64,000 bases of DNA from Bacillaceae bacterium (GTDB taxonomy: Bacteria; Bacillota; Bacilli; Bacillales; Alkalibacillaceae). Positions 26,198 to 34,831 of this stretch are shown here, one piece after another. Where the stretch lies: the NCBI GenBank assembly GCA_017656265.1, contig JACDOD010000012.1:21774-85773 (forward strand). The letters are read 5' to 3'. Below the pieces are notes generated by a model. It did no database searches. It was not told the origin of the DNA and saw only the letters and a program-made list of their open reading frames with translations. Made by a program: the position numbers and the translations under genes. Position 1 is the first letter of the stretch. The number at the start of each line of letters is the position of its first letter.

Positions 26198-26225
26198 GCA
26201 AAAAAAAAAAGGAGGAAAGGTAATG
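26191..26225 (+). promoter_or_regulatory. putative expression platform sequestering the start codon
   Basis: CATTACC (26191-26197), at the 3' edge of the aptamer, is perfectly complementary to GGTAATG (26219-26225), which contains the ATG of the acidic protein gene. The loop holds a run of ten A and the GGAGG ribosome-binding site. The first C also lies in the closing stem of the aptamer, so ligand binding could free the start codon (translational ON switch); that direction is inference. Confidence 0.6.
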
Positions 26226-27683
26226 AAACCCTATTTCAGCAAATGGTTTTTACTGTTTTCTGCTGCTATGATTATTTTCTCTTCCCCGACAATGGTTCTC
26301 GCCGATGATGATTGGGAAGAAGAAGAACTGGAAGAATTAGAGGATGAGATTGAAGATTTGGAGGAAGAGCTTGAGGAACTGGATGAAGACGACGATGAAG
26401 AATCGGATGAAGATGACAGCGATGATCGTGGAAAAGGAAAAGAAAAGAAAAAGAAGATAGAAGAGAAACTAAAAGAAAAACGCAAAAAAATTGAAGAAAA
26501 GCTAGCAGAAAAACGCAAGAAACTGAAAGAGAACAAAGAAAAGCAAGAGGAAAAGCTGAAGGAGAAACAGGAAAAGCATCAAGAAAAACTTGAAAAAGCT
26601 GCAGAGAAACGCATAAAAACCATCGAAAAGCGATTGGAACATGTAGAGAAACATCTAGAAAAAATTAATGAACAAATGGAAGAGTACTTTGATGAAAGAT
26701 TGGAAGATTTCGATGGTGAAGAGCTCGATGATGATGAAGAACTAGAAGAAGATGAAGAACTAGAAGAAGATGAACATGAAGCAGATGAGGATGAAGAAGA
26801 ATCTGAAAATGAATCAGAAGACGATGGTCAAGAAGAGAGCGATGATACCGACGACGAAGACCAGACTGAAGAAGTAAATGAAGAGGAAACAGAAGAAACT
26901 GATTCAGATGCTTCCAATGAAGTAACGGAAGAAGAGGCAGATCAAACAGCTGATCATGTTGATGACACTGAAGATTCAGATGAAGAAAGTGAACAGAACG
27001 AACAATCTGAATCTGAAGACAGTCAAGAAACGGACGAAGATGCAGAAGAAGACTCTGATGAGGAAACAGATGAAGAGGAAAAACTTGAAGTAGTCGATGA
27101 AGATGAAGAAGCGGAAGAAGAAGAGGAATTGGAAGAATATGATGAACGTGCCAATAGTTTTTATGGCAAGTTGAATGCACAGCGCAACAAGCTGAATGCT
27201 ATTGAAACTTATGTGAATAATCTGGAAAACTGGTTCGTTCAAAAATATGGAGAAGAAGCAGACTTATCTGAACTGGACGAGCTTCATGACTATATTGATG
27301 AGCTTAGAGAAGAAATAGCTGACTCAGAGAAACGTTTAGAAGAGTTAAAAGAGCAAATTAAGGAAGAAGTTACGAATCAAGAGGATGTAAAAGAATTTGA
27401 TGAGAAAGAAAATGTTTCTGCGGACAAAGTTTGGGAAGTTCAGTTTAGTTCACCGCTGACGCAGGAACAAATCGATCAGCTGACCTTCCTGATTTTCGAT
27501 GAAAATTATGACGTGGTGCCGGTTACGGTAACTTATGATGAAGAAAACACTTCTGTAGCTATTGCACCGGAAAATGGATACGAAACAGGAAAAACCTATA
27601 CTTTATTCATTGCCCATGATGCCAGCAACTCTGGCGAAATTTCGTTGAAAAATGCTGTGCAAATGGAATTTACTGTCCAGTAA
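26223..27683 (+). CDS. secreted, extremely acidic coiled-coil protein with C-terminal Ig-like domain
   Basis: Exported protein of 486 residues that I cannot assign to a named gene. Signal peptide 1-27 (FLLFSAAMIIFSSPTMVLA). Then: an Asp/Glu-rich block (~28-70), a Lys/Glu heptad coiled coil (~72-145), a long Glu/Asp/Ser tract (~160-305), a second coiled coil (~315-395), and a compact C-terminal domain (~400-486; VSADKVWEVQFSSPLTQEQI ... YTLFIAHDASN) resembling Big_5/SbsA-like Ig domains. ATG 26223 follows AAAAGGAGG; the frame is open upstream only through the riboswitch. No LPXTG motif or lipobox. A calcium-binding, matrix or cell-surface role under c-di-GMP control is inferred. Confidence 0.8.
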   Translation: MKPYFSKWFLLFSAAMIIFSSPTMVLADDDWEEEELEELEDEIEDLEEELEELDEDDDEESDEDDSDDRGKGKEKKKKIEEKLKEKRKKIEEKLAEKRKKLKENKEKQEEKLKEKQEKHQEKLEKAAEKRIKTIEKRLEHVEKHLEKINEQMEEYFDERLEDFDGEELDDDEELEEDEELEEDEHEADEDEEESENESEDDGQEESDDTDDEDQTEEVNEEETEETDSDASNEVTEEEADQTADHVDDTEDSDEESEQNEQSESEDSQETDEDAEEDSDEETDEEEKLEVVDEDEEAEEEEELEEYDERANSFYGKLNAQRNKLNAIETYVNNLENWFVQKYGEEADLSELDELHDYIDELREEIADSEKRLEELKEQIKEEVTNQEDVKEFDEKENVSADKVWEVQFSSPLTQEQIDQLTFLIFDENYDVVPVTVTYDEENTSVAIAPENGYETGKTYTLFIAHDASNSGEISLKNAVQMEFTVQ

Positions 27684-27696
27684 GCTATAATCCAGG

Positions 27697-27728
27697 AGCC
27701 ACCTGAATAATATTCAGGTGGCTTTTTT
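27697..27728 (+). terminator. rho-independent terminator after the acidic protein gene
   Basis: AGCCACCTGAAT and ATTCAGGTGGCT form a perfect 12-bp stem, followed by a T run. Confidence 0.92.
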
Positions 27729-27742
27729 ACATGTGCAGATCC

Positions 27743-27770
27743 AAAGATTTTTCGACAAGTGACAGGCACC
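27743..27770 (-). repeat. half palindromic repeat
   Basis: AAAGATTTTT followed by CGACAAGTGACAGGCACC is one arm plus loop of the dispersed repeat in minus orientation. It runs directly into the 13-bp tandem array. Confidence 0.85.
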
Positions 27771-27842
27771 TAAAAAAAGCACCTAAAAAAAGCTCTTAAA
27801 AAAAGAATATAAAAAAGGCACTTGAAAAAGCGCCCAAAAAAA
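27766..27842. repeat. decaying 13-bp tandem repeat seeded by the palindromic repeat
   Basis: Six units: GCACCTAAAAAAA twice, then GCTCTTAAAAAAA, GAATATAAAAAAG, GCACTTGAAAAA (12 bases) and GCGCCCAAAAAAA. The first GCACC is the end of the half palindromic repeat, so the array looks like local duplication of that boundary. Identity falls with distance. Confidence 0.85.
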
Positions 27843-28246
27843 TCTAGCAAAATGAATGTGGGTGTGCTAAAATGATTTTGTACTAGTCAGAAAATTGTGA
27901 ATAAATAAAATAATTGACGGACAGACTATGAATCTGGTGCTGTTCATACGTACAAACTTTGTCGGGGATTCTTACCTTAGACAGATCTCTTTTTTTACTG
28001 CCCCACTTCTTAGACTTCACTAATTTTAATTAGATAGATCTGCGCAACATTTGGCTGTTCGCTTTTTAAAAATTTCTTTGCAAATAAGTAATGACACCAA
28101 TGGATCGAGCGTATGATTGAATCAAGTGAAGACCTGTATCTGTGCCCCAGGCTAAAACATGGCATGATTGATAAAACTCCATTCCATACACCTTTCTGAA
28201 CTTTTCACCATTGCATGTTCTTGATTGTATTTATTTTTGTCACTGC
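27843..28246. other. gene-free stretch upstream of the amino-acid importer
   Basis: About 400 bases of AT-rich DNA. A minus-strand frame of some 40 codons around 28080-28200 (GMEFYQSCHVLAWGTDTG) has a protein-like look, but no start site or family match that I recognise; it may be a gene remnant. Confidence 0.35.
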
Positions 28247-28264
28247 CATGGCAATTTTGCCATG
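28247..28264. promoter_or_regulatory. palindrome upstream of amino-acid-binding gene
   Basis: CATGGCAA-TT-TTGCCATG is a perfect inverted repeat 31 bases ahead of the ATG, followed by an A-rich stretch. It could be an operator or a leader hairpin. Confidence 0.4.
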
Positions 28265-28295
28265 ATGCAATAAAAAAATTAACAGGGGGAATTGT

Positions 28296-29408
28296 ATGCG
28301 AAAACGTTCATGGATTTTTTTATTCAGTATTGTAATGGCCTTTGCATTTGTGCTGGCCGGATGCAGTGATGATTCAGAAGAAGCATCCACATCCAATGAT
28401 TCAGGAGGGGACAGTCAGGCAACATCTGGAACCTCTGGTGGTTCTGGGGGTTCTGCTAAGCCTACACTGGAGAGAGTTAAGGAAAGAGGAAAAATTATTG
28501 TTGGGGTAAACGGAAAACTCCCTGGCTTTGGATATGTGGACGAAAATGGGGAATACAGTGGCTTTGACGTTGATTTTGGAAGGGCGCTTGCTGCTGCGAT
28601 CTTTGATGATCCGAATGCCATTGAGTTCAGACCATTATCCGCCCAAGAACGATTCACGGCTCTGCAAACAGGTGAAATTGATGTATTAATCCGGAATACC
28701 ACCTGGACCCTGACCCGCGACACGGAAGTTGGGGGACAGTTTGCTCCGACTACATTCTATGACGGACAGGGAATTATGGTCCGGAAAGACAGTGGAATTA
28801 ATAGTCTGGAAGAGTTAGAAGGCGCACGAATTGGCGTACAGGCAGGCACTACAACGGAATTAAACCTTGCAGACCAGTTCCGCAAGCTGGGCATCGAATA
28901 TGAAGCAGTTGTATTTGAGGATTCAAATGCTTTAGTAGCTGCGTATGAACAGGGAAGTGTTGATGCCTGGACAACAGATAAATCCGGCCTCGTATCCCGT
29001 CAGTCAACGCTGAAAAATCCTGATGAACATAAAATTTTAAGTGAAAGCCTTTCCAAGGAACCTCTTGGCCCGGTTGTCAGGCAGGACGACAGCCAATGGT
29101 TTGATATCGTAAAATGGGTAACTCTTGCTACAATTGAGGCAGAAGAGCTGGGAATCAACTCGCAAAATATTGACAGCTTCATGGACAGTGATAATCCGGT
29201 AGTTCGCCGTTTCGTTGGGGTAGAAAGCAACCTGGGCGAAAAACTTGGCCTGACGAATGATTTTGCAGTACGTGTGATTAAGGCAGTAGGGAACTACGGT
29301 GAAATTTATGACCGTCACTTAGGTCCGGATACAGTATTTAAGTTAGAACGGGGTCTGAATGACCTCTGGACCAATGGCGGACTTCTGTATTCACCTCCAT
29401 TTAGATAA
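28296..29408 (+). CDS. general L-amino-acid-binding lipoprotein, AapJ/BztA-like
   Basis: Extracellular solute-binding protein family 3, 370 residues. The lipoprotein signal ends in FVLAGCSDD, then a Ser/Gly-rich linker (~26-52). The mature part has GKIIVGVNGKLPGFGYVDENGEYSGFDVDFGRALAAAIF, IDVLIRNTTWTLTRDTEVG and GVQAGTTTELNLAD, diagnostic of the AapJ/BztA group (glutamate, glutamine, aspartate and other polar amino acids). AGGGGG precedes the ATG. First gene of a four-gene importer operon. Confidence 0.9.
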   Translation: MRKRSWIFLFSIVMAFAFVLAGCSDDSEEASTSNDSGGDSQATSGTSGGSGGSAKPTLERVKERGKIIVGVNGKLPGFGYVDENGEYSGFDVDFGRALAAAIFDDPNAIEFRPLSAQERFTALQTGEIDVLIRNTTWTLTRDTEVGGQFAPTTFYDGQGIMVRKDSGINSLEELEGARIGVQAGTTTELNLADQFRKLGIEYEAVVFEDSNALVAAYEQGSVDAWTTDKSGLVSRQSTLKNPDEHKILSESLSKEPLGPVVRQDDSQWFDIVKWVTLATIEAEELGINSQNIDSFMDSDNPVVRRFVGVESNLGEKLGLTNDFAVRVIKAVGNYGEIYDRHLGPDTVFKLERGLNDLWTNGGLLYSPPFR

Positions 29409-29443
29409 ACAGCCGGCTGATGTACATCATATACGGTTCATAT

Positions 29444-29479
29444 GGGCCTGCACACTATATTTTGTTATAGGGCAGGCCC
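29444..29479 (+). terminator. intercistronic hairpin between binding-protein and permease genes
   Basis: GGGCCTGC / GCAGGCCC arms (eight perfect pairs) with a 20-base loop are followed by GTTTTAGG. It is the third example in this window of a hairpin just after a binding-protein gene. Confidence 0.7.
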
Positions 29480-29530
29480 GTTTTAGGTAACACGTATAGG
29501 AAAAATAATAGACAGTGAGGTGAAGAGCAA

Positions 29531-30709
29531 ATGAAGAAGCACAACACTTCAGTTAATACTCCTTTTTGGAGGGATAACCGCATTATTCCAATCATCCTTC
29601 AGGCTATTTTTGCGATTTTACTCATACTTGCATTTGTTGTCTTAATTAATAACACCATTAAAGGCATGGAAAAGATCGGCATTAATCTTGGTTTCGGATT
29701 TCTGGAGGATACCGCATCTTTTTCAATTGGGGAAAGCCTGATTGATTATCAGCCTACGGACAGTTATGCCAAAGCTGTGCTGGTGGGGATATTGAACACC
29801 ATTAAAGTTTCTGTCATTGGTATTATATTAGCCACCATTATTGGTGTTGTTGTTGGTGTGACGCGTCTTTCTAATAACTGGCTCGCTCGTCAAGTGGCAG
29901 GGCTTTATATAGAAGTATTGCGAAACACACCACTCCTTGTACAGATTTTTATCTGGTATTATGCCGTGTTTTTAAATCTTCCAAAGGTTCAAGAAAGCTT
30001 TGTGCTTTTTGATTCCGTTTATATCAGCAATCGGGGAGTAGCACTTCCATGGTTTGATCCGACATCAGCAACAAACGTGTGGATCATTCTTTTCATCATC
30101 GGTATCATTTCTTCCATTATTTTATGGAAAGTAAAAATCAAAGCGGAAGCAGAAACAGGAGAAAGAAAATATCCGCTGATCTGGGCTGCCGGATCACTCA
30201 TAGGAGCTCTCACTCTGGCGGCTATCATTACACAACAGGGTCCTGCTGCGATGAACTATCCTGCAATCGGTAAATTTAATTTTACCGGGGGACAGGTGAT
30301 AAGCCCGGAATTTTCTGCTATCCTCGTGAGTTTAACATTGTATACCGCAACCTATATTGCTGAAATTGTACGGGGCGGTATTCTGTCTGTTTCAAAGGGA
30401 CAAACCGAAGCGTCTAAAGCACTGGGATTGAAAAATTCTACGATGATGAGGCTCGTCATTTTTCCACAGGCATTTCGTGTCATCATTCCGCCGGTTACGA
30501 GCCAATACCTGAATTTGACAAAAAACTCCAGTTTAGCTGTGGCAGTTGCTTACCCGGATCTGGTAAGTGTAGGAAATACCATCCTGAACCAGACAGGAAG
30601 GGCGGTTGAGATGATCACCGTAATGATTTTGGTTTACTTAACGATTAGTTTGTTGACATCTCTATTTATGAACCTGTTTAACAAAAAGATGCAGCTGGTA
30701 GAGAGGTGA
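29531..30709 (+). CDS. general L-amino-acid importer permease, AapQ/BztB-like
   Basis: Membrane permease of 392 residues, the long form typical of AapQ/BztB (HAAT family) with a large insertion between membrane segments. The family opening FWRDNRIIPIILQAIFAILL is present. LRNTPLLVQIFIWYYAVFLNLP and the EAA loop EASKALGLKNSTMMRLVIFPQAFRVIIPP are clear. GAGGTGAAGAG precedes the ATG. It works as a heterodimer with the next gene product. Confidence 0.92.
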   Translation: MKKHNTSVNTPFWRDNRIIPIILQAIFAILLILAFVVLINNTIKGMEKIGINLGFGFLEDTASFSIGESLIDYQPTDSYAKAVLVGILNTIKVSVIGIILATIIGVVVGVTRLSNNWLARQVAGLYIEVLRNTPLLVQIFIWYYAVFLNLPKVQESFVLFDSVYISNRGVALPWFDPTSATNVWIILFIIGIISSIILWKVKIKAEAETGERKYPLIWAAGSLIGALTLAAIITQQGPAAMNYPAIGKFNFTGGQVISPEFSAILVSLTLYTATYIAEIVRGGILSVSKGQTEASKALGLKNSTMMRLVIFPQAFRVIIPPVTSQYLNLTKNSSLAVAVAYPDLVSVGNTILNQTGRAVEMITVMILVYLTISLLTSLFMNLFNKKMQLVER

Positions 30710-30716
30710 TCATAGT

Positions 30717-31946
30717 ATGGGAAACTTAAATGATGAAAAAGCCATTAATCATGTTCACACGCCAGTGGAAGGAACACCTGATAAAGAACCGCCGAAAACA
30801 TCCGTTGGGGTCCTGGGCTGGTTGAAGGAAAACTTATTCAGCAGCTGGTTTAACACGATCCTTACCTTCATTTTTGCCTGGATATTATATGTTCTTATTA
30901 AAGGAACGTTATCCTGGGTGTTCTTGTCAGCGGACTGGAATGTCATCACGAAAAACTTTGCTCTCTATTTTGTGGGACAGTATCCAAAAGAAGAAATCTG
31001 GAGAGTCTGGACAAGTTTGTCGATCGTTTCCCTTTTATTTGGTTTTTCTTCTGGACTATGGAAGGGAACGGTCCGTCAATTATCGGTTACGTTATCAGTT
31101 ATTTATGCCATCATTGCCGTCATGCCATTTATCACAGGTGAATCCAGAGTATGGCTGGGAATAAATATCCTGTTCATCTATGCAGGTATGTTTGCAATCA
31201 GTAAGATTCCAAAACACAAAGTTATTACGATTACGGGCTGGCTGATCTCCTTTCCTGTGATTATATTTATGCTGCACGGTTTCGGGGTATTTAGTGAGGT
31301 GAGCACGAATTTATGGGGTGGATTGCTGCTGACGGTTCTGATTGCTACTGTGGCTATTGTGGCATCTTTTCCTATCGGTGTGTTGCTGGCTCTGGGCCGG
31401 ATGAGCAGTAAGCTTCCGATAATCCGCTGGGTCTGTATTGCTTATATTGAGCTGATCCGGGGAGTCCCGCTTATTACCATCCTTTTTATGGCACAGCTGA
31501 TGATCCCATTGTTCATGGGCGGAATCAATATAGATAATGTGTTAAGGGTTATGATTGGAGCCACGCTGTTTACGGCTGCCTATTTAGCGGAAAATGTGCG
31601 GGGCGGATTGCAGTCCATTCCAAGGGGACAGCATGAAGCCGCTCAGGCACTCGGTTTAAATTCCACCTATAGAACAACCTTTATTATCTTGCCTCAAGCT
31701 TTGCGTGCCGTCATTCCAGCAATTGTCGGGCAATGTATTTCCATGTTTAAGGATACGGCGTTAGTGGCCATCGTCGGTTTAATCGATTTATTGGGAATTG
31801 CACAGACCATTGTGGCTAATCCAAAATTTTTAGGAAAACAGATGGAAGCTTATCTTTTTATTGCTCTGATTTACTGGGTAATCAGTTATTCGATGTCTTA
31901 TGCGAGCCGGCGTCTTGAAAAGAACCTCGGAGTCGGTGAACGGTAA
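30717..31946 (+). CDS. general L-amino-acid importer permease, AapM/BztC-like
   Basis: Second permease, 409 residues. Three or four membrane segments fill the N-terminal half before the core (ELIRGVPLITILFMAQLMIPLF; EAA loop EAAQALGLNSTYRTTFIILPQALRAVIPA), as in AapM/BztC. Seven bases separate it from the preceding gene; GAGAGGTGATC is the ribosome-binding site. Confidence 0.92.
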   Translation: MGNLNDEKAINHVHTPVEGTPDKEPPKTSVGVLGWLKENLFSSWFNTILTFIFAWILYVLIKGTLSWVFLSADWNVITKNFALYFVGQYPKEEIWRVWTSLSIVSLLFGFSSGLWKGTVRQLSVTLSVIYAIIAVMPFITGESRVWLGINILFIYAGMFAISKIPKHKVITITGWLISFPVIIFMLHGFGVFSEVSTNLWGGLLLTVLIATVAIVASFPIGVLLALGRMSSKLPIIRWVCIAYIELIRGVPLITILFMAQLMIPLFMGGINIDNVLRVMIGATLFTAAYLAENVRGGLQSIPRGQHEAAQALGLNSTYRTTFIILPQALRAVIPAIVGQCISMFKDTALVAIVGLIDLLGIAQTIVANPKFLGKQMEAYLFIALIYWVISYSMSYASRRLEKNLGVGER

Positions 31947-32005
31947 TTTCGTATTTGTGATTTAAATCATACGTTATTTCTGAAATGGAAGAGGAGGAAC
32001 GCGCT

Positions 32006-32776
32006 ATGTTAGAAGAATTTAAATCGGATACCCCTCTTGAAGAGAGAGAAGATATCATTGTATGTAAAAACATTAACAAATGGTTTGGTAAGCTCCATGT
32101 GCTAAAAGATGTTTCCCTGAACGTCAAGCAGGGTGAAGTTGTGGTAATCCTCGGACCATCGGGATCAGGGAAATCAACATTTATTCGAACCATTAATGCT
32201 CTGGAGGAAATTCAGGAAGGAGAAATTGTGGTTGACGGCATCAACGTATCCCATGATGTACAGGATATTGAAGCCATCCGAAAAGAGACAGGAATGGTGT
32301 TTCAGCAATTTAACTTATTTCCTCATATGACTATCTTGAAAAATATTACCCTGGCTCCTATATGGGTTCGCAAATGGCCCCGGGCAAAAGCCGAGAAAAT
32401 TGCAATGGAGCTATTGGAGCGGGTAGGAATTCCGGAGCAGGCCCATAAATATCCGGGTCAGCTGTCAGGTGGACAGCAGCAGCGTGTAGCTATTGCCAGG
32501 GCTTTGGCTATGCAGCCTAAAATTATGCTGTTTGATGAGCCCACCTCCGCCCTTGACCCGGAAATGATTAAAGAGGTATTGGATGTTATGCGGGAACTGG
32601 CTAAGTCAGGGATGACGATGCTGGTGGTGACGCATGAAATGGGATTTGCCCGTGAGGTAGCGGACCGGATTGTATTGTTTGACAATGGGGAGATTATCGA
32701 AACGGGATCCCCAGAAGAATTATTCGATAATCCGAAACATGAAAGAACGAAACTTTTCTTATCACAGATTTTATAA
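32006..32776 (+). CDS. amino-acid importer ATPase, AapP/BztD/GlnQ-like
   Basis: ATPase of 256 residues. ATG 32006 lies nine bases after GAGGAGG and is preferred to ATG 31985, which is upstream of that site. Motifs: Walker [11 protein letters not shown]-loop [11 protein letters not shown], signature LSGGQQQRV, Walker [15 protein letters not shown] and switch His in [12 protein letters not shown]. It closes the importer operon and is followed by a strong terminator. Confidence 0.93.
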   Translation: MLEEFKSDTPLEEREDIIVCKNINKWFGKLHVLKDVSLNVKQGEVVVILGPSGSGKSTFIRTINALEEIQEGEIVVDGINVSHDVQDIEAIRKETGMVFQQFNLFPHMTILKNITLAPIWVRKWPRAKAEKIAMELLERVGIPEQAHKYPGQLSGGQQQRVAIARALAMQPKIMLFDEPTSALDPEMIKEVLDVMRELAKSGMTMLVVTHEMGFAREVADRIVLFDNGEIIETGSPEELFDNPKHERTKLFLSQIL

Positions 32777-32804
32777 ATTAGTCATGCCGCTTTGTCCATA
32801 TGAA

Positions 32805-32886
32805 AAAGAGGATGGGGCAAAGCAGTATAAAGTAATGTAATATCCGAACTCTTCAACAGTCTGAATGAGTTCGGATATGTTTTTTA
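32805..32886 (+). terminator. terminator within a duplicated ~80-bp element
   Basis: ATATCCGAACTC (32840-32851) and GAGTTCGGATAT (32867-32878) form a perfect 12-bp stem followed by GTTTTTTAA. The hairpin and its left flank (GATGGGGCAAAGC...AATGT) recur at 63395-63476, so this is a mobile or duplicated terminator-like element. Confidence 0.85.
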
Positions 32887-32932
32887 ATATAAAATTTGAT
32901 ACTGTTGCAATTTCTTAAATGAAGAGAATGCA

Positions 32933-33047
32933 TGTCTAGCTACAGCGCCCAGCCCCTCGAGCGGCTTCGGTCCCCCTGCGGCGGCGACAGCCTCCTCGGT
33001 GGTCCTCCAGCCGTTTTCGGGGCTAAGCGGGGCGCTTGCGCTTTTCT
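32933..33047 (+). repeat. GC-rich dispersed repeat, copy A of a tandem pair
   Basis: 115 bases beginning TGTCTAGCTACAGCGCCCAG and ending GCGCTTGCGCTTTTCT. The ends can pair (AGCGCC..AGCCCC with GGGGCT..GGCGCT), suggesting a folded RNA or hairpin DNA. Composition is far more GC-rich than the neighbours. Confidence 0.93.
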
Positions 33048-33051
33048 GTAT

Positions 33052-33167
33052 TGTCTAGCTACAGCGCCCAGCCCCTCGAGCTGCTTCGGCCCCCCTGCGG
33101 CGGCGACAGCCTCCTCGGTGGCCCTCCAGCCGTTTTCGGGGCTAAGCGGGGCTCATCCGCTTTTCTT
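33052..33167 (+). repeat. GC-rich dispersed repeat, copy B of a tandem pair
   Basis: Nearly identical to copy A, four bases downstream of it and in the same orientation. Differences are concentrated in single bases and the last 15 bases. Together the pair fills the gap between the amino-acid importer and the SLH protein gene. Confidence 0.93.
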
Positions 33168-33244
33168 ATCAACATTTCATTTTTTCTATAGCCAATTGCT
33201 CGTCTTTTTCACCGTCATTCTTTTTTGTCCCAGCCTCGGCACCT

Positions 33245-34732
33245 TTATCTCAGTTCTTCCGGCAGTTGGATGGGACCGATTTCATACAGGGTGTTGCCGT
33301 CCTGGTCGGATACAACCCAGGAGTAAGTATAGTCATCAAATAAAATCGTATAGATTAAGCGGTTGCTGAAAAGCATAATCAGTCCCGGAGATGTGTATTC
33401 GGACAGTTTCATCGTCTCACTTCCGTCCGCTCTCGTTTTGTAAATATACCAGTCCGTTGGGTTGCTGTAATAGATCCATCCGTTATCCGCGTTCAGGTTA
33501 TAAACGGGTTCGTTTAAAATTTGTGTTTTCATGTTTCCATCCAGATCTGCTCTGAAAAGATGAGATGTTTCAAAATCTTGATAGTAAATATATTGATCAC
33601 TGACATCAAATAGCCCTACGTTATCCACAATCGCCCGGGGTTCACTGGTACCATCCAGCTTGATTTTATACAATTTATGATCGGTTTTGTCGGTATAGTA
33701 TACCCAGTCTTCCTTTACGATCGGAGTATAAACCTGCTGATCCGTTAACTGAGTTTCAGTGCCATCCTTTAGATGAGCTTTATAGAGCTGATCGGATTTC
33801 GTATAAACGGCTATGTCATCGATTACTGTCAGGAAAAGTACCGGACCTTCAACAACTTTTTGTCTCAACGTGCCATCGATTTTCATTTGATAAACGGAAT
33901 AGTTGTCCAGGACATTCACGTAATAAATCCAGTCACCCACAATATTCATATTGGCTACATTATCCTGTTCAGGTGGGGAAAGCTCAATCATTTCACTGTT
34001 TGCCTCATTCTCACCCATTTTCCATTTGTAGATGCCGTAATCACCAAAGTACATCCAGCCCTGTTCGACAGCAAAATTTCCGCTGTTCATAATGTTGCCC
34101 GGCTCATTTCCCCGGTCTGCCGGAATTAGATTTTTGTTCAGAACCTTAGCCAGAAATACAGAAAAATGGGCACGGGAAATGGTATGTTCAGGACGGTATG
34201 TTCCATTTTCATATCCCTTTGTAATCCGGTTGGCCGCTAACGTATGGATCACGTCATTTGCCCAGTGTTTTTCGGGAACATCCGCAAACCGTTGAAGCGT
34301 TTGTCCTTCTAATGAAAAGGCTTTGACGAGAATCGCTGCCATTTGTGCCCGGGTCAGATATCCCCATGGGTCAAAGGAACCGTCAGTTTTGCCTTTGATA
34401 ATTCCCAGTTCGGTTGCTTTGGCTACGTATTCATAACCATAATCTCCGGTCTTAAGATCTGTGTATGCTACATCAGGTACGTTATCAAGTTCTACCCCCA
34501 GTGCATTCATAATCATTTGAACAGCCTGAAGTCGTTTGACCGGCTGATTGGGGCGAAAGGTTCCATCCTCATAGCCTTGAATAATCTGTTTTTCTATGAG
34601 ATAACTGATTTCTGTCTGATAGAGTTTAACATCTTCAAATGGTATGATTGATTGATTTTCTTCAGCATTTGCCGGCTGAATCATACCCACAACTAACGTA
34701 AAAATAAGAAAAAATGAAAAAAACCTTTTCAC
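33245..34732 (-). CDS. SLH-domain surface protein with DUF5050-like repeats
   Basis: Exported cell-surface protein of 495 residues. GTG 34732, eight bases after GGGAGG, gives signal peptide VKRFFSFFLIFTLVVGMIQPANA. Three S-layer homology domains span about 30-200 (IIQGYEDGTFRPNQPVKR, IIKGKTDGSFDPWGYLTR, ITKGYENGTYRPEHTISR); they anchor proteins to pyruvylated wall polysaccharide. The rest is a series of about 40-residue repeats with WIYY / KIKLDGT motifs, a DUF5050/TolB-like propeller. Ligand or partner unknown. Monocistronic. Confidence 0.88.
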   Translation of the reverse strand: MKRFFSFFLIFTLVVGMIQPANAEENQSIIPFEDVKLYQTEISYLIEKQIIQGYEDGTFRPNQPVKRLQAVQMIMNALGVELDNVPDVAYTDLKTGDYGYEYVAKATELGIIKGKTDGSFDPWGYLTRAQMAAILVKAFSLEGQTLQRFADVPEKHWANDVIHTLAANRITKGYENGTYRPEHTISRAHFSVFLAKVLNKNLIPADRGNEPGNIMNSGNFAVEQGWMYFGDYGIYKWKMGENEANSEMIELSPPEQDNVANMNIVGDWIYYVNVLDNYSVYQMKIDGTLRQKVVEGPVLFLTVIDDIAVYTKSDQLYKAHLKDGTETQLTDQQVYTPIVKEDWVYYTDKTDHKLYKIKLDGTSEPRAIVDNVGLFDVSDQYIYYQDFETSHLFRADLDGNMKTQILNEPVYNLNADNGWIYYSNPTDWYIYKTRADGSETMKLSEYTSPGLIMLFSNRLIYTILFDDYTYSWVVSDQDGNTLYEIGPIQLPEELR

Positions 34733-34831
34733 AACTGACACCTCCCAAATAAAAAAATAGCACAGAAAAAAACATAAATGAGCCAGATCACCAAACTACA
34801 TATAATTACCTCTCCTGGCATTCTAAAAAAT

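Noticed and set aside
26043..26222. N-terminal extension of the acidic protein
   Set aside because: Covers the riboswitch; the proper start at 26223 has a strong ribosome-binding site and a signal peptide.
26231..27242. Long antisense frames (Leu/His/Ser/Phe-rich)
   Set aside because: Mirror images of the GAA/GAT-rich codons of the acidic protein gene.
32932..33369. 145-codon frame
   Set aside because: Runs through two GC-rich repeat copies and then antisense into the SLH protein gene.
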